Source of the DNA: Pararge aegeria
Taxonomy: Eukaryota; Arthropoda; Insecta; Lepidoptera; Nymphalidae
DNA length: 64,000 nt
Assembly: GCF_905163445.1 (NCBI RefSeq)
Contig: NC_053202.1
Coordinates: forward strand, 2,790,001-2,854,000
Reading direction: 5' to 3'
Positions 52,987-63,182 of the stretch are shown one piece after another (position 1 is the first letter of the stretch; each line of letters begins with the position of its first letter). The notes beneath the pieces were generated by a model that was given only the letters and a program-made list of their open reading frames with translations, was not told where the DNA came from and did not search any database. The translations under genes and the position numbers were made by a program.

Positions 52987-53184
52987 TTCGGTTTCCACGC
53001 ATCATAGTACCGGAACTGTAAATCGCTTGGCGGCACGTCGGTAGGTAACTTGACATGGCCGAAGCCTCCCAACATACCAGATCAGAGAAAATTCAAAAAT
53101 TACGAATTCCCCTGCCAGGATCGGAACCGGTATCTCAACTCATAAATCCGCAGCGCCCACCACTGCACCAGAGAGGTCGTCAAA
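52987..53184 (-). repeat. SINE-B copy with head
   Basis: The plus strand ends CAGCGCCCACCACTGCACCA (reverse of the A box); body GCCGAAGCCTCCCAACATAC. Confidence 0.6.
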
Positions 53185-53204
53185 AAACTTTAAAGGGAAT
53201 CATC

Positions 53205-53270
53205 CTTATACAAAGGTTGCCTGGCAGAGATCGCTATTAAGTGTTAAGCCCACCTCTTGTATTCTACTCC
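53205..53270 (+). repeat. LINE 3'-end relic
   Basis: AAAGGTTGCCTGGCAGAGAT...TTGTATTCTACTCCTTTC, plus orientation of the LINE-tail motif. Confidence 0.45.
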
Positions 53271-53441
53271 TTTCTTCAAACTTTATTTGTTTTGTATATG
53301 TTAATGATTTGGTATATAAATAAAGAATTAAACAATAATATAATAAAAATAATAATCGTTAGTGAACCGGCAGCTGAGAGTTCTCTACAATGTTATCAAG
53401 ACCGTGTTAAGTCTAACAATCCTAACTACTACAATTCTTAT

Positions 53442-53680
53442 GATGGCCGACTGGCACAGCGGGCAGCGACCCTGTTTTCTGAGTCTTCGATTCCCACAAC
53501 TGGAAAATATTTATGTGATGAACATGATTGTTTTTCAGGGTCTGGGTGTTTATCTGTATATTATAAGTATTCATGTATATTATTCATAGAAATATTCATC
53601 AGTCATCTTAGTACCCATAACACAAGCTACGCTTACTTTGGGGCTGGATGGCGATGTGTGTGTTGTCGTAGTATATTTAT
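53442..53680 (+). repeat. SINE-A with internal deletion
   Basis: Head GATGGCCGACTGGCACAGCG, but CTGAGTC runs straight into TTCGATTCCCACAACTGG, losing about 16 bases before the B box; tail (TTTA)n. Confidence 0.72.
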
Positions 53681-53766
53681 TTATTTGTTAAAAAAAAACG
53701 CCCTAACTAAGCAACTAATCGACTTGATATTGATAGAGTTAGTTGAAAGGACACAGAGTAACATTG

Positions 53767-53907
53767 CAGTGGCGTGAACAGGGTTTTTGACCAGGGTAGG
53801 CATAAAGCAGGAAAGTGAATCCATGAAGTGTAAAAATCCTCGTCGCATTTGAGTTCTTTCAAAATTTTGGGTAAGCATTGCTTTTCCGCATGAAGTGCAT
53901 GCCACTG
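53767..53907. mobile_element. hAT-like MITE
   Basis: CAGTGGCGTG and CATGCCACTG ends, 141 bp; related to 43755-43797 and, by its ends, to 7413-7531. The target duplication is not clear. Confidence 0.55.
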
Positions 53908-54125
53908 AACATAGGCTAAGTTTTATCCCTAGAAGACAAACGGTTCTCATGGGATTTGTGCAAAACCGTAACGTTGACAAAGAACACGGGAAATATCTAG
54001 TGCGTGGGTTATAATGAAAGTCTCTTTCACATCTGTCTGTTTATCCGCTCCCTCCTCCTAAACTACGCAGCTGGAAGCAGGTTTCACTATCGTTTCGATA
54101 TTTCTCCACGGATAATTTATATAAA

Positions 54126-54480
54126 TTACTAACTTCTGCCCGCGACTTCGTCTGCGTGGACTTCAGAATTGGGTCTAAAGCTTCGCTCGATAACAATTTT
54201 TAATACCACGGGAACTATTTGAGAGATTGCTATAGAAAGTACACGTCCTTTTCCATAGCATAGGTGACAAATTTCAAAGCTGTCTGCCCGCGGCTTAGCT
54301 CATAAATAATTTTCAATTTTCCCTCGGACACTTCTTAAAGAATCGGGATTAATTGTAGCCCATGTTATTTTTCATGTCAAAGGCTACATGTATGCAAAAT
54401 TTCATCCAAATCCGTTCAGTCGTTTTTGCGTGATAGAGTAACAAACATCCACACTTTGACTTTTATAATATCAGTAGGAT
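54126..54480 (-). mobile_element. Helitron-like element (family 1), diverged
   Basis: The minus strand starts ATCCTACTGATATTATAAAA and ends near CGCGGGCAGAAGTTAGT; interior CGTTCAGTCGTTTTTGCGTG on the plus strand. Confidence 0.55.
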
Positions 54481-54484
54481 GAAG

Positions 54485-55090
54485 TTTAATTGGCTACGGA
54501 GAAATGTCCCACTGATAGTCCGACGTCTTCTAAACCTCTACCAAAATTTATTCGAAGTTCAAAAGGTATTGAATTACAAAAGGTGTTACTTTATGATCCA
54601 AAAAAAAAATATTTTGACGTCGCCAGAAAGCAACAAAGAAATGCTAATTAAAAACTCGACAGAAAAAAAATCAAATATCGATTAAAAAATTAAATCGAGC
54701 GCTAAAAAGTTGATCGATTTTATAAAGTATCGATTACTTGCACGCTCCAACAGCTTCGAACACCTGGGGGTGTGTATTCTATCGATAGATTTACCACGAT
54801 ATCCGATTACTGTGCCGTTTAAATAAACACTAGAAATACCTGTGGATTTGACTGCAATTTATAGTAAGATATAACTGGTGTAAGAGAGAACAATCGCCTC
54901 TAAATGAAGCAGCAATTCGCATGGCATGCAAGGAAAAAGGTCTTGTATAGTGCCGCCCTGGTAATAAGAGCGGCAACAACGACCGTATAACAACAGAATA
55001 GCTCAACATATACCAATTTTTGGCTCATACCGGGAATTGAACCCATAACCTTTTGATTTGTAGCCGAATATGCTTACCACTTAGACCAAA
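54485..55090. other. Nothing recognised
   Basis: No coding or repeat assignment; a 68-codon open frame at 54479 has no motif. Confidence 0.4.
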
Positions 55091-55094
55091 GACT

Positions 55095-55365
55095 AGACGA
55101 TGTTTTCCTTCACTGTTATTTTATAATGCATGCCTGAGAATTCTCCATAGTGAGAGCATTATGGAGAACTCTCAGGCATGCAGGATTCCTCACTATGTTT
55201 CCAGTCACTGTTATTTTTAGTTGCATTCCTGAGAACTCTCCATAATTCTCTCATTATTGGAGCTCTCAGGCATGCTGTTTCCCTCAAGATGATTTCTTTC
55301 TAGACCGAATTAATCATAAATAAGAAAAGCATTATGGAGAACTCTGAGGCATGAGCGTTCCTCAC
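55095..55365. repeat. Cluster of alternating inverted SINE-C pieces forming hairpins
   Basis: GCATGCCTGAGAATTCTCCA and its inverse ATGGAGAACTCTCAGGCATG alternate, with a last copy near 55330. The first pair (55127-55149/55160-55182) has 23-base arms with one mismatch. Confidence 0.7.
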
Positions 55366-55369
55366 GAAG

Positions 55370-57110
55370 TTAACCTTCCCCGTATTACTAACACTGAAAA
55401 ACGCCCCGAAAAGCCAGCAAAAATTACTTAAAACATACTTATTTACAATTTACACGTAGCGATGACCGCAGCAGATAGTATATGGCCCGCAATAATTTCA
55501 GTAGGTATTCCAGCATTTCACCTGAAACACGCTTTTCAGCGGGAATCGCTCGTTTGATTGCCACTTTTGGTATTTTAAACACGGTGTACATTTGAAATTG
55601 CATGGACAATTTTACTTTTAAAACCCCGTCCGGTGTACTGGCGAATAAAAAATAAAGTATGTGGTCGTTTATGTACAAACATGTTGCGGATATCGATAAA
55701 ATATGGCTTTCGATTGATTATATCTAGTACTACTCTATCTCTCTTAATTATCTATTTATTTAGCATAATGTCACAGAGCAAACAGCGTAGATACAGATCA
55801 TCTTTGCTCTGTGGTATTATACTAAATAGGTAGATAGAAAATTAAGAGAGATTCCGACGAAGCCTAGTTATTACTATCAAAATTTTTGCTTCATTATTTT
55901 CTTTATTATATTCAATTTATAGATATTTTGTAATCTATATATTAAAATGAAGCAAAATTTTAATACCAAACACGCGTTAGAAGTTATACTTCTTCGGCGT
56001 AACAAGATAAAAACTTTTCAAAAATTTTATCTTCCGCCTTATTCTAGAAAAAAGCGTTTGTAGAAAAAACTAAACTAACTATAGAAAAAAGGTATTTAAT
56101 ACATAGTTTATTTAAATATCACTAGAAAATTATTTTTAAATAATGAATGAAAAATGGACATAATAAACATAATTAAATTTGGAATACTATTAAACTCAAT
56201 ATCGGACAACCAAGTTTCACTCAACATTAAAATTTGAGATTTTTGTAAAATTGAATCAATTAAATCACAGCAACGAGCCCGCAGACTATGACGACTAAAA
56301 GTGTACACTGTCAAACCTTATAGCTAACTTCAGGGTGTCAGGGCTTCAGGGTTTTTCTTGACGGTGTGCGCGCGCGTTGTAAAAATTTACTCTCATCATT
56401 TTTCCCTAACGCACCAAAAGAAGTATAACTTCAAAAATAAATAAATAAAAAACCGGTAGTATAATTTTTCATAGTAAGAATTGTTTTTTTTTCACTACTT
56501 TTCGATGTATTGTAAATTTATAACTGCCTTATTTGTTTAGTGGACACGTTCACGTTCGACTCCTATGAGTGTTTTCCGAAGCTGCTAAAGAAGTATAACT
56601 TCTTAAAAGTAAATAAAAAAAGTATATAAAGCAAGGATCTGATATAAGAAAATGCACATATCTCTGATCCCATTAAAAATCTGCAGGTCTTTTAATTTAT
56701 TTATTCATGGAGTGTTCAGGACTCCAGGGAGGGCAGCAGGACCCTCTTAATATAATCTGTGCCCGTGGGAGCTTTGTTCTACGGCTAAGAACAATAACGC
56801 ACTTAACTGACTGAATTATAAATGAGTTAAACGTCTTAAGCTACCCTATCGCATGGCCGCTAAACTGAGTTCGCAGGAAATATTGTTATAAGAGAATTTA
56901 AAAAAAAAATTATAAAATTATTTTTTTCTTAGAATTTCTGCCTCCATGGAGTTTAATATAAAGCTTGTAAATTGGAGAGTCGTATTCATTTATTAATTCT
57001 TTCAGAATGCCATATATAAATAAATGAATTATGCACCATACAACACCCGTGGAAAGTTTAGCTCAAAAACTTTTCGCATTTTCTCCATTTTATAGTATGC
57101 CTACGGTTAC
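55370..57110. other. AT-rich, nothing recognised
   Basis: No supported gene. AAGTATAACTTCT phrases recur near 55981, 56420 and 56590. A block near 56705-56860 (GTGTTCAGGACTCCAGGGAG) may be an unclassified repeat. Confidence 0.4.
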
Positions 57111-57111
57111 G

Positions 57112-57157
57112 GATGGTGATAAAAAGTTTTAAGTTGACGAATTTAGTTATCGCCATC
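57112..57157. mobile_element. Deletion derivative of the GATGGTGATAAC MITE
   Basis: GATGGTGATAAAAAG...AGTTATCGCCATC with almost no interior. Confidence 0.55.
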
Positions 57158-57265
57158 AACTCACTCCTATGTCATATTTTACATGTAATGTACACATCAA
57201 AAGTGCCATCTATGTGCCTATTTGAATAAAGAAATATTTGATTTTGACTTACGTTTAGCACATTA

Positions 57266-57365
57266 GAGGTAATAGCAACTTAAGCCTAAAAGCTTCGAGG
57301 GTTCCAAACGTACCCTGGTCTAAGACCCGACAGCAAACTTAGCGTGGTAAATTTTCATACACCAT
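57266..57365. mobile_element. Decayed MITE copy directly upstream of the exon
   Basis: GCTTCGAGGGTTCCAAACGT and CCTGGTCTAAGACCCGACAG match the MITE interior; it lies about 55 bp upstream of the acceptor at 57418-57419. Confidence 0.5.
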
Positions 57366-57439
57366 TTCAACTTATTAAATTAAACCTAAACACTATTTCC
57401 TTTTCACAGATCATACGAAAATGTACTGAGACCAACAAA

Positions 57440-57717
57440 ATGGATTCCCCGGTCTCCTCCCAAGACAACGATATAGAAGTTAACGTAGTTTCCGGCGCGA
57501 GTAGCCCGGATATCCCCTCCTCACCCTCCAGAAAAGACCAGAGCTACTACGATCTTAAGAAGGACAAAGAAGAAAAGGCAACCGGAAGTGCACCATATAC
57601 CAGCTTCTCAATAAGTTCCATACTAAACAGAACGGAGCCTAGAAGGGATTCGAATGTTCTAGAAGCGGCACTTGCTGCGAATCATTTCGGGAATGCCAAC
57701 GACGCTATGCTGTCAAG
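57440..57717 (+). CDS. First coding exon of a probable NK-class homeobox gene (partial)
   Basis: Acceptor CTTTTCACAG (AG 57418-57419), start ATG at 57440 (MDSPVSSQDNDIEVNVV), donor TCAAG|GTAAGA (GT at 57718-57719); 92 codons plus 2 nt. The protein is Ser/Asp/Pro-rich and carries SFSISSILNR (residues about 58-67), an EH1/TN-type motif that recruits the Groucho corepressor in many homeodomain proteins. It is close to the SFSIQAILNKKEE of vertebrate NKX3-2 (bagpipe class), as I recall it. No homeodomain is in the window, so it would lie to the right. Other EH1-bearing transcription factors (other NK genes, Fox or T-box) are possible. Real exon: high confidence; family: moderate; subfamily: low. 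Confidence 0.7.
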
Positions 57718-57787
57718 GTAAGATCTATAGTTTCGTAGTATTAGAACTTCTTGTGACAGAGCTCGCCCGGGGAAGTACTTTCACGTC

Positions 57788-58040
57788 GTTTATTCCTGCC
57801 GCTAAGCAGCATGGTTGCAATGCTGCTTAGCGGCAATTGCAACAATGCTGCTTGCCGGTGTAATTACTGGCACATAAGGCTTAACACCTACGTCTAAAAT
57901 TGATGGACACAGTGCGGCATGTTAGAGGACGTGCTTCTGGCATGCCCTGTGAAGGTTGCTCTGTTTATAGGCGATGATTTACCACTTACCATCAAGCGGC
58001 CCATATGCTTGTTGCAATTATTACTATTAAAAAAAACCTG
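57788..58040 (+). repeat. Repeat G copy with extra head duplication
   Basis: TCCTGCCGCTAAGCAGCATG, followed by a second GCTGCTTAGCGGCAATTG block, then GCCGGTGTAATTACTGGCAC. Confidence 0.6.
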
Positions 58041-58284
58041 TGCAATTTATTTAAACACTGCAGAAGTGTAACTTCTGAAAAGTAGCTTACAAGAAATTGA
58101 AGTGGATGTAGAGTATCAGAACTATTAGGATACATGTAAGGTATATTATTTAGTTTCCATGGTAACTGCAATAGTTAAAAAAACGTATAATATTTTCTAT
58201 GTCACTCTGTCCTTATACATTTATGTGCTTGTTTCTTTACCTAGATATTATTCGGTTTACTTGGTAACTTAAATACGAAACAGA

Positions 58285-58713
58285 ATATGTAATGTATTCT
58301 ATCTCATTCCCTCCCATACATGTGTCGTATACAAATCTGTCTATTTTTTGATCGTGAAGCATTGCGTGACATTGAATTTAAAATCACAAAGGTTCTAATT
58401 TCCCTTCAATAATTATTATAACACAAAGCAATATAGTTCCGTAGTGCAGTGAGTGCGCGGTTTTTTTTAACTTTAGTTTTTGGCATAATTTTAAAATTAA
58501 TTTATCAAGGAGATGAAAATATTGACACAAATAAAAATTCATCAACAATCAACACATTTATACTTAAAATTTCTAATACGCAAGCGCAAACACATTCATT
58601 AAACACATGTGTTCTATCTCATTTTCTAGCCGGCTGATTCCTACACATTTTTGTATTTGTGTCTCTAACCTGTCGTTTTTTCCGTTGCATCCGGTTTGAA
58701 ATCACAACGATTC
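58285..58713. repeat. Diverged intronic duplication
   Basis: TTCTATCTCATT...ACAC/TGTGTCGT-type text and AAATCACAA[A/C]G[G/A]TTCTA occur at about 58298-58402 and 58611-58713, suggesting an old roughly 320-bp tandem unit. Confidence 0.45.
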
Positions 58714-58788
58714 TACAGAAGTTTCACTTCAAAAAAAGTTAGGGCCATAAATAACCAACTTATGAGTCCAATTTAGTTAAACTCTTTG

Positions 58789-58893
58789 AGTTCTACTTAC
58801 TAAATAGAACTGCGTAAAGAAGGTACTCGCATGTTTTAGAAGCGACCATCATTCTGAACCATTTACGGAATGCTGATGCTCCCAAGTAAAGAT
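58789..58893 (+). pseudogene. Decayed copy of the homeobox-like exon 3' end
   Basis: ACTAAATAGAACTGCG, GCATGTTTTAGAAGCGACCA and CCATTTACGGAATGCTGATG align with ACTAAACAGAACGGAG, GAATGTTCTAGAAGCGGCAC and TCATTTCGGGAATGCCAACG of 57605-57717, ending at CCAAGTAAAGAT where the real exon has CAAG|GTAAGAT. The matching frame contains a stop and the donor G is lost. Confidence 0.68.
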
Positions 58894-59033
58894 TTTTCTT
58901 TCCATACAGTAATAACTCGATAGCTAAATTCGACCCATAAGTTGGGCCTATAGAAACTAGTTTTCTTATGTCATACTGCAGTTGCCGTCTAGAAGTAACT
59001 AAGCTTTTAAAACCTCAAAAGCAAATAATAAGA

Positions 59034-59090
59034 CTTTGTACACAGCTTCACTGAATAGGACTGAGTCTAGAAGGGAATGCGAATGGTGCT
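59034..59090 (+). pseudogene. Second decayed, internally deleted copy of the same exon
   Basis: GACTGAGTCTAGAAGGGA matches AACGGAGCCTAGAAGGGA, then GGGAATGCGAATGGTGCTAT matches GGGAATGCCAACGACGCTAT, with the part between deleted. Confidence 0.6.
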
Positions 59091-59129
59091 ATGATTTTTT
59101 TTATTCGAAGCTATTAGTATAAATTATCA

Positions 59130-59392
59130 CTTCGACTTCACTTTCGAGTTCGAATCACAGCACGCACGATTTTTTTTTAAGCAATCAAAATATCACTTGC
59201 TTCAACGGTGAAGGAAAACATCGTGAGGAAACCTGCATACCTGAAATTTCTTCATAATATTCTCAAATGTGTGTGGAGTCCACCAATCCGCACTGGGCCA
59301 GCCTGGTGGACTAAGGACTTAACCCCTTTTCATTGTGGGAGGAGACCTGTGCTTTGTAGTGGGCCGGTAATGGAGCGATATGATGATTTCGC
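59130..59392 (+). repeat. SINE-C copy
   Basis: GACTTCACTTTCGAGTTCGA (B box), CTTCAACGGTGAAGGAAAAC, CCACCAATCCGCACTGGGCC and TGTAGTGGGCCGGTAATGGA with a GATATGATGAT tail. Confidence 0.75.
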
Positions 59393-60173
59393 TAGTATAA
59401 GCATTTGATCTGACTAGCTTATTTGTTACATTTCACTTCTGTCGTGTAATTGCTTAGATCAATGCAACCACAGACATAATTGGTGTATGTATACATTGGT
59501 TGAGCCATCTTGGTTATCCAATATTCCTCGTTTAGATTGCTCGCATCTGTATTAACTGGCAAGCGAGTGAACTAGTTATAGTTTCTCTATTGAGGTGTCC
59601 ACTCCAGGCGCGTACGAAGCTGAATTCGACTAAAGTTTTTAAGGACTTGAAATTGCTTTGTATTAAAACATTTACCGGAAACCAAAATGAAAATTAAACA
59701 CTTGAAGTATGTTAAAAATATGTGAGTTTGGGTATGTGTGTATGAATATGTTATAGTATGTGTCTGTTTATTAAAAATATATAAATAGTATTTATGGAAT
59801 TCGTTTTACAATCAGGTGTGCCATCTGCTTGGTCCATCAATTATTAGGAAAAAAGGCCTAAATGAAAATTTTGATTTTTGTTCAAGTTACTCGTTCAAGT
59901 GACTCGCTCAACTGAACTTTCCTCAATCGATTTGCTAGATTAAGCTGTGGCGAGTTGCCGCGATCAACATGATCCTCGGTCCGCCACTACAACTTTACAA
60001 CTAATTTCATTCAACTTCGCCTTTCGAGAGATGTGGCTTGCTTTATGCAGAGACGCTAGAGTTAATTGAGTTTTCGCTATTTCTCTATTTTTATTTGGAT
60101 GCACATAACGCGTTTTGCGTGTTCGAAGATATTTTTTTCGTTTCATTTTCATCTTCTACCTATCTGGAATAGA

Positions 60174-60489
60174 TCTATATATATAAAAATGTTATGTTGG
60201 TTTGTGTACGCTTCAAAAACTCAAAAAGTTCTGCACCGATCGAGGTGAAATTTTAGCATGATATATAATCCGAATCAAGGATTGTTTTTATCTATTTTTT
60301 GCATCAGTCACATATCCGCGACCGCGAAATTACAGTTTTTTTGTACGACCGATGTACCAGTGACCGCGCCATCTGCCGAAAGCGAGAAAAACACTCGCTG
60401 ACATATGTAATGTATTCTTTGTTTTGTTTTTCATTTCTCAACCATTCCATAAAAATGTGCCACAGCGAAGCGTGGTAGTGTACAACTAG
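60174..60489 (+). mobile_element. Helitron-like element (family 2), long version
   Basis: TCTATATATATAAAAATGTT to hairpin TGCCACAGCGAAGCGTGGTA, then GTGTACAACTAG. Compared with 2674-2852 it has an extra middle segment (ATCCGCGACCGCGAAATTAC). Confidence 0.75.
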
Positions 60490-60875
60490 TCTATCTCTTA
60501 TCTCTTATATATATAAAAGAGAAAGTGTGTGGGTATGATCCGTATAGGCTCCGAAACGGCTGGACCGATTTCAATGAAACTTTCAGGGAATCTCCGGATT
60601 GACCGGGCGAGTAATCCTGTAAAGTTTGGTGACGATCGGAGCACTCCTATTTTTGAACTGTCAAACTGTCAAATACAGCTTTTATTTACTATGATGATAT
60701 TCTATTGTTGGGTGTACATGGGTGTAGATAATGATCTTCACCCGCTCGAGAAGAGAATGAATACGGAGAGAAATAAATGATTTAATATATTATGAGACTT
60801 AAATAAAAAATTTCATGATGTAAGTTTATTGTTTAAATAAAATAAAGCAAACTCTAGCCCGGAGAAGCACGCTAG
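60490..60875 (+). mobile_element. Helitron-like element directly abutting the previous one
   Basis: Starts TCTATCTCTTATCTCTTATA one base after the preceding CTAG; contains AAACGGCTGGACCGATTTCA; likely end GGAGAAGCACGCTAG. Confidence 0.55.
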
Positions 60876-60951
60876 AATTTCATAAATGTATAAATGAATG
60901 ACTTTAGCTTAATATTTTATATTCCTATTTAAGTGTATTAGCCTGCATTTG

Positions 60952-61188
60952 AGAAGTGGTGATAGCCCAGTGTGCAGGACTTCACTTTCGGGGGCCCGAG
61001 TTCGAATCCCAGCATCTTTAGCTTTTCTAATTTATGTGCGTTTTAATTAGGTACTAAAGCATCACTTGCTTGACGGTGAAATACATTGATGTGTGGAGTC
61101 CACCAATCTGCACTGGGAAAGCGTGGTGGACTACGGCCTTAAACCGTACTCACTGTAGGAGGAGACCCGTGCCTTATAGTGGGCGGGT
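60952..61188 (+). repeat. SINE-C with internal deletion
   Basis: Head AGTGGTGATAGCCCAGTGTG, B box GAGTTCGAATCCCAGCA, then TGACGGTGAAATACATTGAT joined to GTGTGGAGTCCACCAATC. Confidence 0.75.
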
Positions 61189-61195
61189 CCCTATC

Positions 61196-61858
61196 CCTCT
61201 CCCTACTAATATTATAAATGTGAATGTAAGTTTGTTTGTTACTCTTTCACGCAAAATCTACTGAACCGATTATCATAAAACTTTAGAAACATATTCTTGG
61301 AGGTAATAGAAGTAATATAGGATACTTTTTATCCCGAGATTAAGCTCAGCTCCTTTCCAGGCTCCTTAATAGAATTTTTTTTTATAAGAATACACAACAA
61401 CACCTTAATTTAATTGAAGAAGAAGAAGAAGAAAAAGTCTTTATTGCACATACAAATATAAAATCAGGTTAACAAAAAAATAAAAAATAAAAACTATACA
61501 TATGCACAAAGGCGGTCTTATCGCTTGAAGCGATCTCCTCCAGACAACCTTTGGTTGAAGAAACATATTATAGAAAACGGGATAGTGCAATACTTAAATT
61601 GTGCTAATTATAAACATTACATACTAATACTACATATATATAGTAAAACATATATTTATATATTTGTATATAAATATCAATATATATATATATATCAATA
61701 TATAAACTTAAATACATATTACTATTTAAACATACACATAAAATACATAGATATTTTGCTACATACTAGACAGGAAATAGTCTTTTCCATGTCAATTGAA
61801 TGTCCATGTGTCTCAAAAAACAATAACAAACGCAGACGAAGTCGCGGGCAACAGCTAG
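61196..61858 (+). mobile_element. Helitron-like element (family 1) split by a LINE-tail insertion
   Basis: 5' part 61196-61370 (TCCCTACTAATATTATAAAT onward), 3' part about 61826-61858 (CAGACGAAGTCGCGGGCAAC then AGCTAG); between them a LINE tail with (GAA)n and GGCGGTCTTATCGCTTGAAG. Confidence 0.6.
61410..61560 (-). repeat. LINE 3' end with (TTC)n tail
   Basis: GAAGAAGAAGAAGAAGAA then TCTTTATTGCACATACAAAT and CGATCTCCTCCAGACAACCT; the same pattern is at 62028-62160. Confidence 0.5.
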
Positions 61859-62027
61859 TTGGTTTATATAATGAACATACAATTGGAATTTACTAGAAAC
61901 AAAAACGCCGTATGTAAAGTAAACATCATTGTCAACTCGGAAATAAATCTGCTCGGAGAACCGACGGACGTTGGGGTTCCGAGGTGAGTGGCAATCCCTC
62001 ATCGGTAAACGGAGATAGATAAATAGA

Positions 62028-62160
62028 TAGAGAAAGACTTTATTGCACAAATTGAAAACAAGAAATAACAAAAACAATAAAAATATATATATAAAATGCG
62101 CAAAGGCGGTCTTATCGCTTTAAGCGATCTCCAGACAACCCTTTATGGTAGAGAATTAAG
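62028..62160 (-). repeat. LINE 3' end fragment
   Basis: GACTTTATTGCACAAATTGA...AAAGGCGGTCTTATCGCTTT...ATCTCCAGACAACCCTTTA. Confidence 0.5.
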
Positions 62161-62310
62161 GAAAACGGGAACGTTGGTAGACCCCCAACCAGGTGGACAG
62201 ACGAAATCAAACAAGTCGCGGGGAGCCGTTGGATACGAGCGGCCTTGAATCGTGGAGTTAGGAACGATCTACAAAAGACCTATGTCCAGCAGTGGCGTTG
62301 ACTAAATTAG
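62160..62310 (+). mobile_element. RTE-like LINE ORF C-terminus
   Basis: Reads RPPTRWTDEIKQVAGSRWI, RAALNRGVRNDLQKTYVQQW then stop: the standard C-terminal block, plus strand, 5'-truncated. Confidence 0.7.
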
Positions 62311-62334
62311 TAGGATCTAGGCCGTAAGTTTTAA

Positions 62335-62607
62335 CGACTTTCTTGGCGCAGTGGTGAGCGCTGTGGATTAAAATGGGAGGTCCCGGGTTCGTTTCCCCGC
62401 AGGGGCAATTCGGGAATTTATAATTTTTGAATTTACTTTGGTCTAGTCTGGATGGCCGGTCTATTTGCAACCCTACCGATAAAGGCGGTACGATATCCAG
62501 TAGATACGATTTAGGGGTATGGGTATACCCCCAATATATACCCCCATCTTAGACTGCATCATCAGGTACCATCAGGTGATATTGAAGTCGAGGGCGACAC
62601 TTGTAGA
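62335..62607 (+). repeat. SINE-B, near full length
   Basis: Head TGGCGCAGTGGTGAGCGCTG, B box GGTTCGTTTCC, body GCAATTCGGGAATTTATAAT, end CTGCATCATCAGGTACCATC. Reference copy for SINE-B. Confidence 0.75.
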
Positions 62608-62724
62608 GGAAAAACAAAAGAATTCGGATTTATACACTTTACGCGTTTGAAATCCACATTCTTGAGCTATGCAGGTTTTGTTTTTGTTTTTATCCCTTCA
62701 TTTATTGCAATTGCTTACACATAC

Positions 62725-62952
62725 ATACTTGAAATAGCACTTTTGAAACGTCAAGTCTGTCGGTTTGTAGTGACTCTACCACCGGTTCGGAAGACAGATT
62801 CTACGGAGAAGAAGCCTGCAAGAAACTCAGCAGTTGCTCTTTTCCAACATCAACAATTTACATTTTAACATTCATTTTTCTATCTTGTGAGTGATAAAAG
62901 CGGAGCTGGATGCTTCCAAGCAACCTTTTCATTAAATAAATCATCAATTCAT
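62725..62952 (-). mobile_element. LINE 3' end, 5'-truncated (CR1/Jockey-like)
   Basis: AGCACTTTTGAAACGTCAAG, CTCTACCACCGGTTCGGAAG and GATGCTTCCAAGCAACC. Confidence 0.62.
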
Positions 62953-62954
62953 CA

Positions 62955-63182
62955 ACCCCTAAACGGTTTCTACGCGACATCGCACCGGAACACTAAATCG
63001 CTTAGCGACTCGTCTTTGTCGGTAGGGTGGTAACTAGCCACGGCCAAAGCCTCCCACCAGACCAGACCAGAGAAAATTAAATATATAATAAGAAATTACA
63101 AAATTTCCCCTGCCGAATCCGGGACCTACTTAAATTCACTTAAATTCACAGCGCTCACCGTTGCGCCACGAAAGTCGTCAAA
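62955..63182 (-). repeat. SINE-B copy with degraded head
   Basis: CGACATCGCACCGGAACACT, GCCACGGCCAAAGCCTCCCA and CGCTCACCGTTGCGCCACGA on the plus strand. Confidence 0.65.
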
